Shown here: positions 17,875 to 28,000 of the stretch, in pieces
Position numbering within the stretch: the first letter of the stretch is position 1
Layout of the letters: the number at the start of each line of letters is the position of its first letter
Assembly: GCF_004795745.1 (NCBI RefSeq)
Contig: NZ_SDGV01000011.1
Location: forward strand, 1 to 64,000
Length of the DNA: 64,000 bases
From: Vagococcus silagei
GTDB lineage: Bacteria; Bacillota; Bacilli; Lactobacillales; Vagococcaceae
Direction: 5' to 3'
The notes under the pieces: model-generated
Databases searched by the model: none
Told to the model about the DNA's origin: nothing
What the model saw: the letters and a program-made list of their open reading frames with translations, nothing else
Made by a program: the position numbers and the translations under genes

Positions 17875-18771
17875 ATGATTACAGGATATACAAAAATGGC
17901 AGGTGTGATTGCGACGCCAATCAAGCATAGTTTGTCACCACTTATACATAATAGTGCTTATCAGTTTGCAAAATTAGATGCCGTATATTTGGCTTTTGAT
18001 GTTGAAACAAAAAATTGTCAACCAGCTTTTGAAGCGATTACTGCTTTGAACATGATGGGTGTTAATATCTCGATGCCGTATAAAACACAAGCTTATCAAT
18101 TTGCAGATGAAGTGTCAGAAGTCTCTAGAAGATTAGGTGTGTGTAATACTTTAATCAATCGGGAAGGTTTGATTTATGGCACAACGACTGACGGATATGG
18201 ATTTAGTCAAAGTTTAAAAGATGAAAAAGTTGATGCCGAACTTAAAAAAGTCGTTATATTGGGTGCAGGAGGCGCCTCTAAAGCAGTTGCATATCAATTA
18301 GGACTAGAAAATGCCGCTGAAATTCATATTTTTAAAAGAAATAATGAAACTTTCGCAGTCGAAAAAAATCATTTTTTAGCATTTAATCAATACTTTAAAA
18401 GCAATTATTATTTTCATTCTTTTTCTGATCAGCATATATTGCAAGAAAAAATTAGCAATTGTGATATTTTGATTAATGCAACTAATGTTGGTATGGCTGA
18501 AGCTTCTAAATTATCGCCAATCAAAGACGCAAATTGTTTACAAGAACGAACAATCGTTTTCGATTTAATTTATAATCCCTTGGAAACAAAATTAATGTGC
18601 CAAGCACGAGAAAAAAATTGTCATGTCATCAATGGAGTAGGGATGCTATTACATCAAGCAGCTGCCTCTTATGAATTAATGACCGGGGAAAAAATGGCAA
18701 TTGAGCACGTGAAACAAATTCTATTGACCGAACTCAAAAGGAGAGAAACTTATGAAAATATTATTAAATAA
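17875..18771 (+). CDS. aroE: Shikimate dehydrogenase (NADP+)
   Basis: Reduces 3-dehydroshikimate to shikimate. The 298-residue protein begins with VIATPIKHSLSPLIHN (substrate-binding serines), has the catalytic lysine in NISMPYKTQAY, the dinucleotide-binding glycines in ILGAGGASKAVAYQ and the NATNVGM motif. A longer in-frame opening reaches to 17797 but would cross the terminator; GGAAAGGAG at 17860-17868 fixes the start at 17875. It is the first gene of the aromatic operon and overlaps aroF by 20 bp. Confidence 0.96.
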   Translation: MITGYTKMAGVIATPIKHSLSPLIHNSAYQFAKLDAVYLAFDVETKNCQPAFEAITALNMMGVNISMPYKTQAYQFADEVSEVSRRLGVCNTLINREGLIYGTTTDGYGFSQSLKDEKVDAELKKVVILGAGGASKAVAYQLGLENAAEIHIFKRNNETFAVEKNHFLAFNQYFKSNYYFHSFSDQHILQEKISNCDILINATNVGMAEASKLSPIKDANCLQERTIVFDLIYNPLETKLMCQAREKNCHVINGVGMLLHQAAASYELMTGEKMAIEHVKQILLTELKRRETYENIIK

Positions 18772-19774
18772 ATTAGCTTCACAAAATGAAATAGCAGACC
18801 TCGTCACTGTGCTGGATGCGCACAAATTATTTTTTAATGTGGATCAATCGTCTCCAGTCACTACAATTTCGGTTGTTGGTGATCCTCAAGTTATGACTGA
18901 ACTGAAATTAGAAAATTTAGAATTTGTTGAAAGGATTGAGCCTATTAAAGTGAGTTATAAACTAGTTAGTCGGGAATTTCGACAAGATGATACAATTGTA
19001 GATGTTAATGGCGTGAAAATTGGTGGCGATGAACCTTTTATTACCATGGCAGGGCCATGTTCCGTCGAAACAGAAGCACAAATTTTTGAATGTGCACGTA
19101 TTGCAGCTGAGGGTGGTGCAAAAATTTTGAGGGGCGGTGCCTTCAAGCCAAGAACTTCTCCATATGCCTTTCAAGGATTGGAAGAATTAGGGTTGAAATA
19201 TATGCGCAAAGCTGCAGATAAGTACCACTTACAGGTGATTACTGAAGTCATGGATGAAGCACATTTGGATATGGTGGCTCATTATACTGATATTATTCAA
19301 GTTGGCGCTCGCAATATGCAAAATTTTAAACTGTTACAAGCAATTGGAAAAACAAAGATGCCCGTTGCATTGAAGCGAGGTATTGCAGGAACAATTGACG
19401 AGTGGTTGAATGCTGCTGAATATATTGCTGCTGAGGGAAATATGAATATTATTTTTGTCGAAAGAGGTATTAGAACATACGAGACAGCGACACGCAATAC
19501 CTTAGACTTAAGTGCCGTCCCAGTCATACAAAAATTGAGTCATTTTCCAATTATTGTTGACCCTAGTCACGGTGTTGGGATTCGTGAATTTATTGAACCG
19601 TTAGCATTAGCATCTGAGGCAGTTGGTGCTTCCGGGATGATTGTTGAAATACATCCAAATCCAGAACAAGCTTGGTCTGATGGGCAACAAACTCTCAATG
19701 AGCTTGAATTTAAACAGATGATGAAAAAATTAGCGGTCATTGAAGAGGCCATTTTAAAGATTAAAGAAATCTAA
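18752..19774 (+). CDS. aroF: 3-deoxy-7-phosphoheptulonate (DAHP) synthase with N-terminal regulatory domain
   Basis: Commits erythrose-4-phosphate and phosphoenolpyruvate to aromatic synthesis. Of 340 residues, roughly the first 70 form a ferredoxin-like domain resembling the one in Thermotoga DAHP synthase, known for feedback control by Tyr and Phe; the catalytic barrel follows (MAGPCSVETEAQ, RGGAFKPRTSPYAFQG, VDPSHGVG). It is the beta/KDOPS-like type, without a chorismate mutase fusion. GGAGAG precedes the ATG, which lies within the end of aroE. Enzyme feedback would add to attenuation of the operon. The symbol aroF follows Enterococcus usage. Confidence 0.95.
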   Translation: MKILLNKLASQNEIADLVTVLDAHKLFFNVDQSSPVTTISVVGDPQVMTELKLENLEFVERIEPIKVSYKLVSREFRQDDTIVDVNGVKIGGDEPFITMAGPCSVETEAQIFECARIAAEGGAKILRGGAFKPRTSPYAFQGLEELGLKYMRKAADKYHLQVITEVMDEAHLDMVAHYTDIIQVGARNMQNFKLLQAIGKTKMPVALKRGIAGTIDEWLNAAEYIAAEGNMNIIFVERGIRTYETATRNTLDLSAVPVIQKLSHFPIIVDPSHGVGIREFIEPLALASEAVGASGMIVEIHPNPEQAWSDGQQTLNELEFKQMMKKLAVIEEAILKIKEI

Positions 19775-19793
19775 ATGAGAAAGGATTTTTATT

Positions 19794-20858
19794 ATGAAAA
19801 TGACTGTCAATCTTCCGACGTATCAATATGATATCTTCATTCAAAAAGGCGGGCTTAAAGAATTAGGTGCGTGGGTTCAAAAGCTTTGGTCACCCAGAAA
19901 AATTATGATTATTACCGACCAAACAGTCAATGAATTTTATGGGAACGTTGTTAAAACACAATTAGAAAACGCAGGCTTTATGCTTGAATTTTATGTTATT
20001 GAACCAGGAGAACAGAGTAAATCTTTAACAGAAGCTAGTAAGATTTATACAGCAATGTCAGACTTTCAAATGACAAGAAGTGATAGTGTGATTGCTTTAG
20101 GCGGTGGTGTTGTTGGTGATCTAGCCGGATTTGTAAGTTCAACATATATGCGTGGTTTAAGTTTTGTTCAAATCCCGACGACGTTACTTGCTCAAGTTGA
20201 TAGTAGTGTTGGTGGGAAAACAGCTGTTAATTCAACAACTGCCAAAAATTTAATCGGAACATTCGCTCAACCAGCTGGGGTCTTGATTGATCCAGAAACA
20301 CTTGAAACACTTGAAATAAGAAGAATTCGCGAAGGTTTGGCCGAAGTAATTAAATCTGCGGCTATTGCTGATTTAACCTTGTGGGAAGAACTTGAGAAGT
20401 ACCAGGATGAAGCAGATATTCTCGAGCATGCTGAAAGCATTATTTATCAATGTGTTGATATTAAACGAAAAGTAGTTGAAGCAGATGAACTTGATAATGA
20501 TGAACGCCTGATTTTAAATTTCGGTCATACAATTGGTCATGCAATTGAACAAGTTGCTGGTTTTGGCGTTATTACACACGGTGAAGCTGTTGCAATGGGC
20601 ATGTATCAAATGTGTACATCGGCTGAACGTTTAGGTAAAACACCACATGGCACGACGGAAAAACTAACAACAATGACACGTAAATATCATTTGCCAATAG
20701 AGTTCAGTGAATTAGATCGTACGGACCTATTTAATGCAATTTTACATGATAAGAAAGCTCGTGGTCATCAACTTAAAGTTATTCTTTTAGAATCTTTAGG
20801 AAAAGCAAAAATTGAGACCATCCAAATTGAAAAAATAAAAGATTTTTTAGCTGAGTAG
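19794..20858 (+). CDS. aroB: 3-dehydroquinate synthase
   Basis: NAD- and divalent metal-dependent cyclase that makes 3-dehydroquinate from DAHP. The 354 residues show the NAD-binding [19 protein letters not shown] and the following [17 protein letters not shown], and the metal-binding histidines in [11 protein letters not shown] and [18 protein letters not shown] precedes the ATG. It is the third gene of the operon, 19 bp after aroF. Confidence 0.97.
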   Translation: MKMTVNLPTYQYDIFIQKGGLKELGAWVQKLWSPRKIMIITDQTVNEFYGNVVKTQLENAGFMLEFYVIEPGEQSKSLTEASKIYTAMSDFQMTRSDSVIALGGGVVGDLAGFVSSTYMRGLSFVQIPTTLLAQVDSSVGGKTAVNSTTAKNLIGTFAQPAGVLIDPETLETLEIRRIREGLAEVIKSAAIADLTLWEELEKYQDEADILEHAESIIYQCVDIKRKVVEADELDNDERLILNFGHTIGHAIEQVAGFGVITHGEAVAMGMYQMCTSAERLGKTPHGTTEKLTTMTRKYHLPIEFSELDRTDLFNAILHDKKARGHQLKVILLESLGKAKIETIQIEKIKDFLAE

Positions 20859-20868
20859 GAGGGAAATG

Positions 20869-22035
20869 ATGAGATTTTTAACAGCAGGTGAATCACATGG
20901 AAAAGAATTAACAACAATTATTGATGGTTTTCCAGCAGGTGTTCCTATCGATATTGACCAAATTAATCATGAATTAAAAAGACGCCAAGGCGGATATGGC
21001 CGAGGAGGTCGCATGAAGATTGAAACAGATACCGTAGAAATTACTTCGGGTATTCGTCATGGTAAAACACTTGGTTCACCCATTACGTGTATTGTAAAAA
21101 ATGATGATTTTAAGAATTGGGAAACAGTCATGGGGCTTTTTCCGGTTTCAGATAAAGAAAAAGCCATGCGAAGAGTAGCAAAACCTCGTCCAGGACATGC
21201 TGATTTAGTTGGTGGTATTAAATACCAACACAATGATTTACGCAATGTTCTTGAACGCTCGTCAGCTCGCGAGACAACCATGCGTGTTGCAGTAGCAGCG
21301 ATTTGTAAACAACTATTGCAAGCTTTAGATATCGAAGTAGCGAGTCATGTTTTAGAAATTGGTGGGGTTAAAGCCGAAGTAAGTGACGCTTTGCCTGCTA
21401 AACAAATTGCGATTCTTGCGGAACAATCGAGTGTTCGCTGTGTTGACGTTAAGTCCGAAGAGAGAATGAAAACCAAAATTGATCAAACCAAAAAAGAGGG
21501 CAATACGATTGGCGGGATTGTCGAAGTTGTTGTTGACCATGTGCCAATGGGCTTGGGCAGTTACACACAATGGGATGCAAAATTAGATGGCAAAATTGCA
21601 CAAGCAATTGTCAGCATTAATGCGTTTAAAGGGGTCGAGTTCGGTGTTGGCTTTAAAGCGAGCGAACGACTCGGTAGTGACGTTATGGACGAAATTATTT
21701 GGGATGACACGCAAGGTTATTCAAGAAAAAGTAATCACTTAGGTGGTTTTGAAGGTGGAATGACTAACGGCATGCCAATTGTGGTCAGAGGTGTTATGAA
21801 ACCAATTCCAACCCTGTATAAGCCATTGATGTCGGTTAATATTGATAATAAGGAGCCATTTAAGGCCAGTGTCGAAAGATCAGATAGCTCTGCTGTTCCG
21901 GCTGCTTGTGTCATTGCAGAAGCCATGGTGATTATAGAGGTAGCAAAAGCAATTTTAGATAAATTTGATAGTGATTCATTTGAACATTTACAAACTGCAG
22001 TTGCTGAATACAGAGAGTACACGAAAAATTTTTAA
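20869..22035 (+). CDS. aroC: Chorismate synthase
   Basis: Reduced-FMN-dependent enzyme that makes chorismate from EPSP. The N-terminus [14 protein letters not shown] is the family signature, followed by [23 protein letters not shown] and [12 protein letters not shown], and by the C-terminal [17 protein letters not shown] motif. Two adjacent ATGs follow AGGAGGG; the second, 20869, gives both better spacing and the usual MRFLTAGES start. Length 388 residues is standard. Confidence 0.97.
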   Translation: MRFLTAGESHGKELTTIIDGFPAGVPIDIDQINHELKRRQGGYGRGGRMKIETDTVEITSGIRHGKTLGSPITCIVKNDDFKNWETVMGLFPVSDKEKAMRRVAKPRPGHADLVGGIKYQHNDLRNVLERSSARETTMRVAVAAICKQLLQALDIEVASHVLEIGGVKAEVSDALPAKQIAILAEQSSVRCVDVKSEERMKTKIDQTKKEGNTIGGIVEVVVDHVPMGLGSYTQWDAKLDGKIAQAIVSINAFKGVEFGVGFKASERLGSDVMDEIIWDDTQGYSRKSNHLGGFEGGMTNGMPIVVRGVMKPIPTLYKPLMSVNIDNKEPFKASVERSDSSAVPAACVIAEAMVIIEVAKAILDKFDSDSFEHLQTAVAEYREYTKNF

Positions 22036-22050
22036 AAAAGAGGTGAGAAT

Positions 22051-23151
22051 ATGTCAACAGTGAAACAGGTAACAGTCGTTGGTGTTGGATTAATCGGAGG
22101 CTCAATTTGTCAAACATTACATGCAAAGAATCAAAATATTAAAATTACTGGTTTTGGACTTGATCAAGCAGATTTAGAATGTGCAGTAGAACTGGGAATC
22201 ATCGATTATTGGACCTTGGATTTCGAGGAAGCTGTTAGAGACGCGGACTATATCTTTTTATGTACGCCGGTTCAAATTACGTTAGCCTATCTAGAGCATT
22301 TATCAAAATGTAAGCTTAAAGAAACTGTTTTAGTGACCGATGTTGCGAGCACTAAGGGGACAATTATGCAGACGGCAGAAACATTAATTGCTCAAGGGAT
22401 TGATTTTATCGGTGGTCATCCAATGGCGGGATCCCATAAAACAAGCTATCGCGCTAGCCAATTGGATTTATTTGAAAATGCTTATTATATTTTAGTTGCG
22501 ACAGCTGCCAAAAATAGAGTGCCTGAGCTGATTGATCTTTTGAGTGAAACACATGCGAAATTTCTTGAATTAGCACCACAAGAACATGATCAAATCGTAG
22601 GTCTCTTAAGTCATGTTCCACATATTATTGCGGCTGGCTTAGTAAATTTTGTGAGTGAAGAATCAAATCAATCTGAACTTTTTTCATTATTAGCTGCAGG
22701 TGGGTTTCGTGATATTACAAGAATTGCTTCGTCAGATCCGACAATGTGGACTGATATATTAATGACCAATCGTGATGCTTTACTTACCCAATTAAGTCAA
22801 TGGCAAAATTTGATGACCAACATGCAAGAGATGCTAAGCCAAAAGCAAGAAAAAGATATTTATGATTACTTTTGTCGTGCCCAAGAAATCCGAAATCAAC
22901 TCCCGCAACATAAAAAAGGCTCAATTCCCAATTTGTACGATTTATTTGTGTCGGTTCCCGATGAAGTTGGTGTGATTGCTAAAATCACGCAACTTTTACA
23001 CGAAAATCAGTTAAGTATTACCAATATCAGAATTTTAGAAACACGTGTTGAAATATTTGGGGTCTTACAACTGACATTTCGTACAGAGAACGACCGTGAA
23101 GTGGGACAACGTCTGATTGAAGAAAAATTACAGTATCAAACAGAGAGTTAA
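22051..23151 (+). CDS. tyrA: Prephenate dehydrogenase with C-terminal ACT domain
   Basis: Converts prephenate to 4-hydroxyphenylpyruvate for tyrosine synthesis. The NAD-binding motif VVGVGLIGGSICQ is at residues 9-21; the catalytic region includes GGHPMAGSHKTSY and LSHVPHIIAAGLVN. Residues from about 295 on form an ACT domain (FVSVPDEVGVIAKITQLLHENQ), the usual tyrosine-sensing module of Firmicute TyrA. The 366-residue length agrees. It lies 15 bp after aroC, and its stop is embedded in the ribosome-binding site of aroA. Confidence 0.96.
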   Translation: MSTVKQVTVVGVGLIGGSICQTLHAKNQNIKITGFGLDQADLECAVELGIIDYWTLDFEEAVRDADYIFLCTPVQITLAYLEHLSKCKLKETVLVTDVASTKGTIMQTAETLIAQGIDFIGGHPMAGSHKTSYRASQLDLFENAYYILVATAAKNRVPELIDLLSETHAKFLELAPQEHDQIVGLLSHVPHIIAAGLVNFVSEESNQSELFSLLAAGGFRDITRIASSDPTMWTDILMTNRDALLTQLSQWQNLMTNMQEMLSQKQEKDIYDYFCRAQEIRNQLPQHKKGSIPNLYDLFVSVPDEVGVIAKITQLLHENQLSITNIRILETRVEIFGVLQLTFRTENDREVGQRLIEEKLQYQTES

Positions 23152-23163
23152 GGAGGTATAACT

Positions 23164-24462
23164 TTGAAAGAACTTTTGAAAAGTCAAAATACTGGACTAA
23201 GTGGTGTGATTGAAGTTCCAGGAGATAAATCGATTTCTCATCGTAGTATTATGTTCGGTGCAATTGCACATGGCGAGACAAGGATTAAGAACTTTCTTCA
23301 TGCAGATGATTGCCTTAGAACACTTCAAATATTTAGAGAACTAGGCGTAGATATACAAGAAACTGCTGACGAAATAATTATCAACGGCTATGGGTTTGAA
23401 AATTTAAACATTCCAAATCATGCTTTAGATGTTGGCAATTCAGGAACTACCATTCGGTTACTCATGGGAATTCTTGCGGGTCAAAAAAACATTGTCACGT
23501 TAACAGGAGATGACTCAATTCAGAACCGCCCAATGAACCGAGTCATTACACCGCTTCAGGAAATGGGCTTAATATTAGCTAAAGAAAATGAAAATGGTTT
23601 ACCACCTATTACTTTTCGAGGAACAAGTCAGCTAAAACCCATTAGTTATAAGATGCCGGTCGCTAGTGCGCAGGTTAAATCAGCTTTACTGTTCGCGGCA
23701 TTACAAGCAACTGGAACAAGCCGGATTGTCGAAAAAGAATTAACCAGAGACCATACTGAACAAATGATTCAACAATTTGGTGGAAATGTGATTGTCCAGG
23801 GCAAAGAAATTACACTTACTGGACCACAAAAGCTCAGTGGTACAGAGATTGTGGTTCCAGGTGATATTTCATCAGCCGCCTTCTTTATTGCTGCAGCGTT
23901 ATTAGTACCAAACAGCAAAATAACAATTAAAAATGTCGGACTAACGAACTCTCGAACAGGGCTGATTGATGTTGTAAAAAAAATGGGTGGAAAAATTTCG
24001 ATTACTGATTTTGATCCAGTCAATCAATCAGGGAATTTAATCGTTGAACATAGTCAATTAAAAGGGATAACAATTGAAGGAGAAATCATTCCACGATTAA
24101 TTGATGAAATTCCGATTATTGCTTTACTAGCAACACAAGCACAGGGACAGACAATTATTCGTGATGCTGAAGAGCTACGCGTTAAAGAAACTGACCGCAT
24201 TGAAGCTGTTAATCTTGAGTTAACAAAATTAGGGGCACAAATTACGCCATTAGTCGACGGTTTAATGATTGAAGGCCAAACGAAACTTAATGGTGGAATC
24301 GTCAAAAGTTATCATGATCATCGGATGGGGATGATGCTTCAAATTGCTGCATTATTGGTTGGAAAAGAGACTGTTAATCTTGAAAATCCAGAAGCTATTT
24401 CAGTTTCCTATCCGCAATTTTTCGCTGATTTAGCAACTTTATTAGGTCAAAATAATGAGTAG
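23164..24462 (+). CDS. aroA: 3-phosphoshikimate 1-carboxyvinyltransferase (EPSP synthase)
   Basis: Transfers the enolpyruvyl group of phosphoenolpyruvate to shikimate-3-phosphate. Substrate-binding motifs are [34 protein letters not shown], and [10 protein letters not shown]. The G-N-S-G-T-T loop with Ala in place of the second glycine is not seen, that is, NSGTT is intact. Start is TTG at 23164 with AAGGAGG before it. Length 432 residues. It overlaps aroK by 8 bp. Confidence 0.96.
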   Translation: MKELLKSQNTGLSGVIEVPGDKSISHRSIMFGAIAHGETRIKNFLHADDCLRTLQIFRELGVDIQETADEIIINGYGFENLNIPNHALDVGNSGTTIRLLMGILAGQKNIVTLTGDDSIQNRPMNRVITPLQEMGLILAKENENGLPPITFRGTSQLKPISYKMPVASAQVKSALLFAALQATGTSRIVEKELTRDHTEQMIQQFGGNVIVQGKEITLTGPQKLSGTEIVVPGDISSAAFFIAAALLVPNSKITIKNVGLTNSRTGLIDVVKKMGGKISITDFDPVNQSGNLIVEHSQLKGITIEGEIIPRLIDEIPIIALLATQAQGQTIIRDAEELRVKETDRIEAVNLELTKLGAQITPLVDGLMIEGQTKLNGGIVKSYHDHRMGMMLQIAALLVGKETVNLENPEAISVSYPQFFADLATLLGQNNE

Positions 24463-24976
24463 TCAAGCTATCATTCTAATTGGTTTTATGGGAGCTGGTA
24501 AAACATCAGTTGGAAGAGAACTTGCACAGAGAACAGATCGGTTATTTATTGATCTTGATCAAGTGATTGAAGAAGAAGAAAAATGTTCGATTTCAACCAT
24601 TTTTAGAAGCAAGGGTGAATCATATTTTAGAGAGTTAGAAACGTTGACGCTTAAAAAAAATCTTAGTCAAAAGTGTATCATTGCCACTGGTGGAGGTATT
24701 GTAGAGTCCAATGATGCTGTTCAATTATTAAAAAAACAAGAGCAAGTCATTTACTTAAAAACTGATATTGAAACCTTACGCCAAAGAATTAAAGCTGACA
24801 GTTTAAATAAGCGACCGCTCGCAGAAAACCTTGAATCTGAAGTATTCTTAAGTCGATTTAACGAGAGACAGCCCATATATGAAGCACTTGCTTCAAGAAC
24901 GATTGATGTTACCAAATTAACGATACCTGAAATTACGACTAGATTATTAGAAAAAGAGAAGGACGTGAGAAAATGA
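24455..24976 (+). CDS. aroK: Shikimate kinase
   Basis: Phosphorylates shikimate at the 3-hydroxyl. P-loop [14 protein letters not shown] lies at residues 8-21; [10 protein letters not shown] and the FRELET and GGGIV (TGGGIVES) motifs bind shikimate; the lid arginine is in NKRPLAE. At 173 residues it is typical. Its ATG lies within the end of aroA and its stop overlaps pheA, indicating translational coupling. Confidence 0.95.
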   Translation: MSSQAIILIGFMGAGKTSVGRELAQRTDRLFIDLDQVIEEEEKCSISTIFRSKGESYFRELETLTLKKNLSQKCIIATGGGIVESNDAVQLLKKQEQVIYLKTDIETLRQRIKADSLNKRPLAENLESEVFLSRFNERQPIYEALASRTIDVTKLTIPEITTRLLEKEKDVRK

Positions 24977-25821
24977 AGTTAGCATATCTTGGACCAGAAG
25001 GGTCATTTACCTCTGAAATCGCATCTCTGTATGACCAGTCTTATCAACTGATTCCAAGTTTTTCAATTTACGACTGTCTCGAAAAATTAAACAAAGAAGA
25101 AGTTGATCTTGCCGTGGTCCCCATTGAAAATTCTATTGAAGGCAGCGTGAACCAAGCAATCGATTATCTTTATCATCATAGTGTGTTTCATATTCAAGCA
25201 GAATTTATCTTACCAATAAAACAGGCGATGCTGGTTCATCCGAACTGGGTAAAGAAATTGGAACATATTGAAGGTGTCAGGACACATCCGCAAGCCTTTT
25301 CACAAGTACATGATTACTTAACGTCTCATTTTAGAGCGTTAACTTTCACGCCAACAACTTCGACATCTGAAGGAATAAAATATGTAAGTGAACACCCAGA
25401 ACAAGCATTATTAGGAGTTGGATTAAAACAAACAGGAGAGAATTTGGGTTTGGTATGTCTTGAAGAGGACGCTCAAAAAACACCATCAAATGAAACACGG
25501 TTCTGGGTGATTAGTAAAAATAAAGAAGCAAAAGTTCAACTATCAAAAACAATCAGACAAACAATTATGCTGACACTTCCCGAAGATCAAGCGGGTGCGC
25601 TTCATCGGATTTTATCTCCATTTGCATGGCGCGACATAAATCTCACAAAAATTGAATCCAGACCTTTACAGACGGAGTTGGGTAATTATTATTTTGTGTT
25701 AGATATCCTTGTTGAAGACGCCAAATGGATTGAACAAGCGATTGCGGAATTGCTTTATCACAAAATTGAAGTTAAAAATTTAGGTATCTACTCAGCCTAT
25801 AGACTGAATTTTGACGAATAA
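24973..25821 (+). CDS. pheA: Prephenate dehydratase
   Basis: Makes phenylpyruvate from prephenate for phenylalanine synthesis. LGPEGSFTSEIA opens the catalytic domain, VVPIENSIEGSVNQAIDYL and TSTSEGIKYV follow; the C-terminal ACT domain from about residue 195 contains GALHRILSPFAWRDINLTKIESRP with the ESRP phenylalanine-binding signature. It is monofunctional (282 residues, no mutase domain). It is the last biosynthetic gene of the operon; no gene for 3-dehydroquinate dehydratase is present in the cluster, so that step must be encoded elsewhere. Confidence 0.96.
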   Translation: MKLAYLGPEGSFTSEIASLYDQSYQLIPSFSIYDCLEKLNKEEVDLAVVPIENSIEGSVNQAIDYLYHHSVFHIQAEFILPIKQAMLVHPNWVKKLEHIEGVRTHPQAFSQVHDYLTSHFRALTFTPTTSTSEGIKYVSEHPEQALLGVGLKQTGENLGLVCLEEDAQKTPSNETRFWVISKNKEAKVQLSKTIRQTIMLTLPEDQAGALHRILSPFAWRDINLTKIESRPLQTELGNYYFVLDILVEDAKWIEQAIAELLYHKIEVKNLGIYSAYRLNFDE

Positions 25822-25907
25822 ACCGATAAATCATGAGGAATCCTTTTCTTTTAGGCTTAAACCGTTTATGATGAGTAGAAGACTGATAAATATAAAGAGG
25901 TGTAAGC

Positions 25908-26912
25908 ATGGCACAAATGACGAGAATGGATAGACATAAAAAAGAAGAACAACCTGTTGAACATGAACTGCCACAAAAAGAAAAAAAACCGAAGAAAGTT
26001 AAACGTAAAAAGAGGAGAGGTTTCTTCTTTTATCTGTTTTTAATTTTAATCATTATTCTATTGGGTTCAGGAATTGGTTATGCCAAGGGATACTTCTCTG
26101 CTAAAGCAGATCAGAAAAATGCACCCAAACAAGAAATAGAATTTAATGGACAACCTGCATCGAATGGGCGAACAAATGTTTTAATCTTAGGAAGTGACTC
26201 TAGAGGCGAAGACCAAGGACGAGCTGATACGATCATGGTTGCAAGCTATAGTACACATGATAAAACACCAAAATTAATGTCAATTATGCGTGATACCTAT
26301 GTGAGCATTCCAATGGATAATCAAGAAATTCAACAAAATAAAATTAATGCTGCCTACGCTTTTGGTGGTGCGGAAAAAATGCGTCAAACAATTACAAATA
26401 ATTTTGGTATTCCCATTCAGTATTATGCTGTTGTGAATTTCAAATCGTTTCCTATCATAATTGATACACTTGTACCAAGTGGTCTTTCAATAGATGCTGA
26501 GAAAACGTTAGACGTAGAAGGTACTACGATTCAGCAAGGACCCCAAAAACTAAATGGCAATCAAGCATTGGCTTATGCGCGTTTCAGAAAAGATGAAGAA
26601 GGCGATTTTGGTCGCGTCCGCCGTCAGCAACAAGTAATGACAACTATTATGAAGGACGCCCTCAAACCGACCAATCTTTGGCGTGTACCAGAAGTAACTG
26701 GAACAGCACTGGGTTATACCGATACTAATATACCGTTCACTAATTTGTCTAAAATTAGTGCATCATATCTATTTAGTAAACATCAACCGATGGAAATTTT
26801 AACAGTACCAGTTAAGGATAGTTACGTTGATTCCTACTATGATCATGCCGGTAGTGTGCTTGAAATAAACGTGGAACAAAACAAGCAAGCTATTCAGAAC
26901 TTTTTACAATAG
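25908..26912 (+). CDS. LytR-CpsA-Psr (LCP) family cell-wall glycopolymer transferase
   Basis: Attaches anionic polymers such as teichoic acids to peptidoglycan. The 334-residue protein has a Lys/Glu/Arg-rich cytoplasmic head (to about residue 45), one transmembrane helix (FFFYLFLILIIILLGSGIGY), and an extracellular LCP domain with VLILGSDSRGEDQGRADTIMV, SIMRDTYVSIP and the RFRKDEEGDFGRVRRQQQV motif. In Enterococcus the gene at this position, after pheA, is called psr. It sits 86 bp after pheA and may be read from the same transcript. Confidence 0.93.
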   Translation: MAQMTRMDRHKKEEQPVEHELPQKEKKPKKVKRKKRRGFFFYLFLILIIILLGSGIGYAKGYFSAKADQKNAPKQEIEFNGQPASNGRTNVLILGSDSRGEDQGRADTIMVASYSTHDKTPKLMSIMRDTYVSIPMDNQEIQQNKINAAYAFGGAEKMRQTITNNFGIPIQYYAVVNFKSFPIIIDTLVPSGLSIDAEKTLDVEGTTIQQGPQKLNGNQALAYARFRKDEEGDFGRVRRQQQVMTTIMKDALKPTNLWRVPEVTGTALGYTDTNIPFTNLSKISASYLFSKHQPMEILTVPVKDSYVDSYYDHAGSVLEINVEQNKQAIQNFLQ

Positions 26913-26924
26913 GGTCAAACTGTC

Positions 26925-26953
26925 TTTACAATTGACGCCTAAAATTTTATAAT
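26925..26953 (+). promoter_or_regulatory. Promoter of degV gene
   Basis: TTTACA at 26925-26930 and TATAAT at 26948-26953 with a 17-bp spacer, in the gap between the LCP gene and the degV-like gene. Confidence 0.65.
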
Positions 26954-27001
26954 ATAGGTTGATATCATTTTAAGTAGTCATTTAAAGAATTGAGGATAGA
27001 T

Positions 27002-27868
27002 ATGAAAACTGCGATAGTGACGGACAGTACCGTCTTTTTGAAAGATGAGTACTTAGACAGGGATAATTTATTTATTATTCCAGTACCGATTATCATTGAT
27101 GATCAGATGTTCATGGAGGGTGTTGATATTATGGCAGATACCTTTTACGAACAATTAAATAATGCCAAAGAATTTCCGAAAACTTCTCAACCTTCAGTTG
27201 GTGAAGTCATCGAATTATATGAAGACATAGCATCAAAAGGATACGATTCAATCATCAGTATTCATCTTTCCTCTGGTATTTCTGGCTTTGTCAGAACATT
27301 ACAAGGATTATCAAAAGAATTAGCTAGTATTGATGTATACGCATTTGACTCATTACTTACGACAGGTCCAATGGGTAAGTTAGTCGAAGTTGCACTCGAT
27401 TTATCGCAAGAAGCATGTCAACCAGAAAAAATTGTTGAGAAATTAACATTGTTGAGAAATTACCTCGAAGGTTTCATCGTTGTAGATGATTTAAATCATC
27501 TTGTGCGTGGCGGTCGTTTAAGAAATGGAGCTGCGATTATCGGAACACTCCTAAAAATTAAACCCATTTTAAAATTTGAAGAAGGTAATATCGTTTTATC
27601 GGAAAAAGTAAGGTCACAAAAGAAAGCGCTGAGTCGTTTAGAAGATATTGTTTTGAATGAAATTTCGTTAACACCTGAGCAAAGTACTTTTTATGTGATT
27701 CATTGTAATAACCTTGAGGTAGCAGAGCGCGTACAAAATGAACTTTTAACAATCGATTCCACATTAGATGTTACAATTTGTGAGTTTGGTCCTGTTATTG
27801 GTGCACATTTAGGTGAGAAAGCTGTTGCAATTGGCGTTGCACCTAAATCAATTGAAGCACTCTCTTAA
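27002..27868 (+). CDS. DegV-family fatty-acid-binding protein
   Basis: FakB/DegV-type protein that holds a fatty acid for the FakA kinase. N-terminal VTDSTVFLKDEYL, then TSQPSVGEV and HLSSGISGF, the family's lipid-head contacts, and VVDDLNHLVRGGRL. Length about 288 residues. An in-frame TTG lies at 26990, but the ATG at 27002 has GAGG six bases upstream and gives the usual MKTAIVTDST start. It is monocistronic, between its own promoter and a strong terminator. Which fatty acid it binds cannot be deduced. Confidence 0.9.
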   Translation: MKTAIVTDSTVFLKDEYLDRDNLFIIPVPIIIDDQMFMEGVDIMADTFYEQLNNAKEFPKTSQPSVGEVIELYEDIASKGYDSIISIHLSSGISGFVRTLQGLSKELASIDVYAFDSLLTTGPMGKLVEVALDLSQEACQPEKIVEKLTLLRNYLEGFIVVDDLNHLVRGGRLRNGAAIIGTLLKIKPILKFEEGNIVLSEKVRSQKKALSRLEDIVLNEISLTPEQSTFYVIHCNNLEVAERVQNELLTIDSTLDVTICEFGPVIGAHLGEKAVAIGVAPKSIEALS

Positions 27869-27893
27869 TCAAAATACTGACACAGAGGTGTTT

Positions 27894-27964
27894 AACAGCA
27901 AGCTGTAACTTTGAATTTCTTGAATTAAGAGAATTCTAAGTTGCAGCTTGTTGCTCAGTTTTTA
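27894..27964 (+). terminator. Long stem-loop terminator after degV
   Basis: AACAGCAAGCTGTAACTT pairs with AAGTTGCAGCTTGTTG (two G-U pairs), with a further AATTTCT/AGAGAATT inner stem, then CTCAGTTTTT. Confidence 0.75.
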
Positions 27965-28000
27965 AGTTAAATAATCAAATAAAATAAAGAGGCGATTGAA

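Noticed and set aside
25822-25907. Imperfect direct repeat (AACCGATAAATCATGAGGA versus AACCGTTTATGATGAGTA) ahead of the LCP gene
   Set aside because: Similarity is weak, no consistent hairpin or operator pattern forms, and chance is likely in AT-rich DNA.
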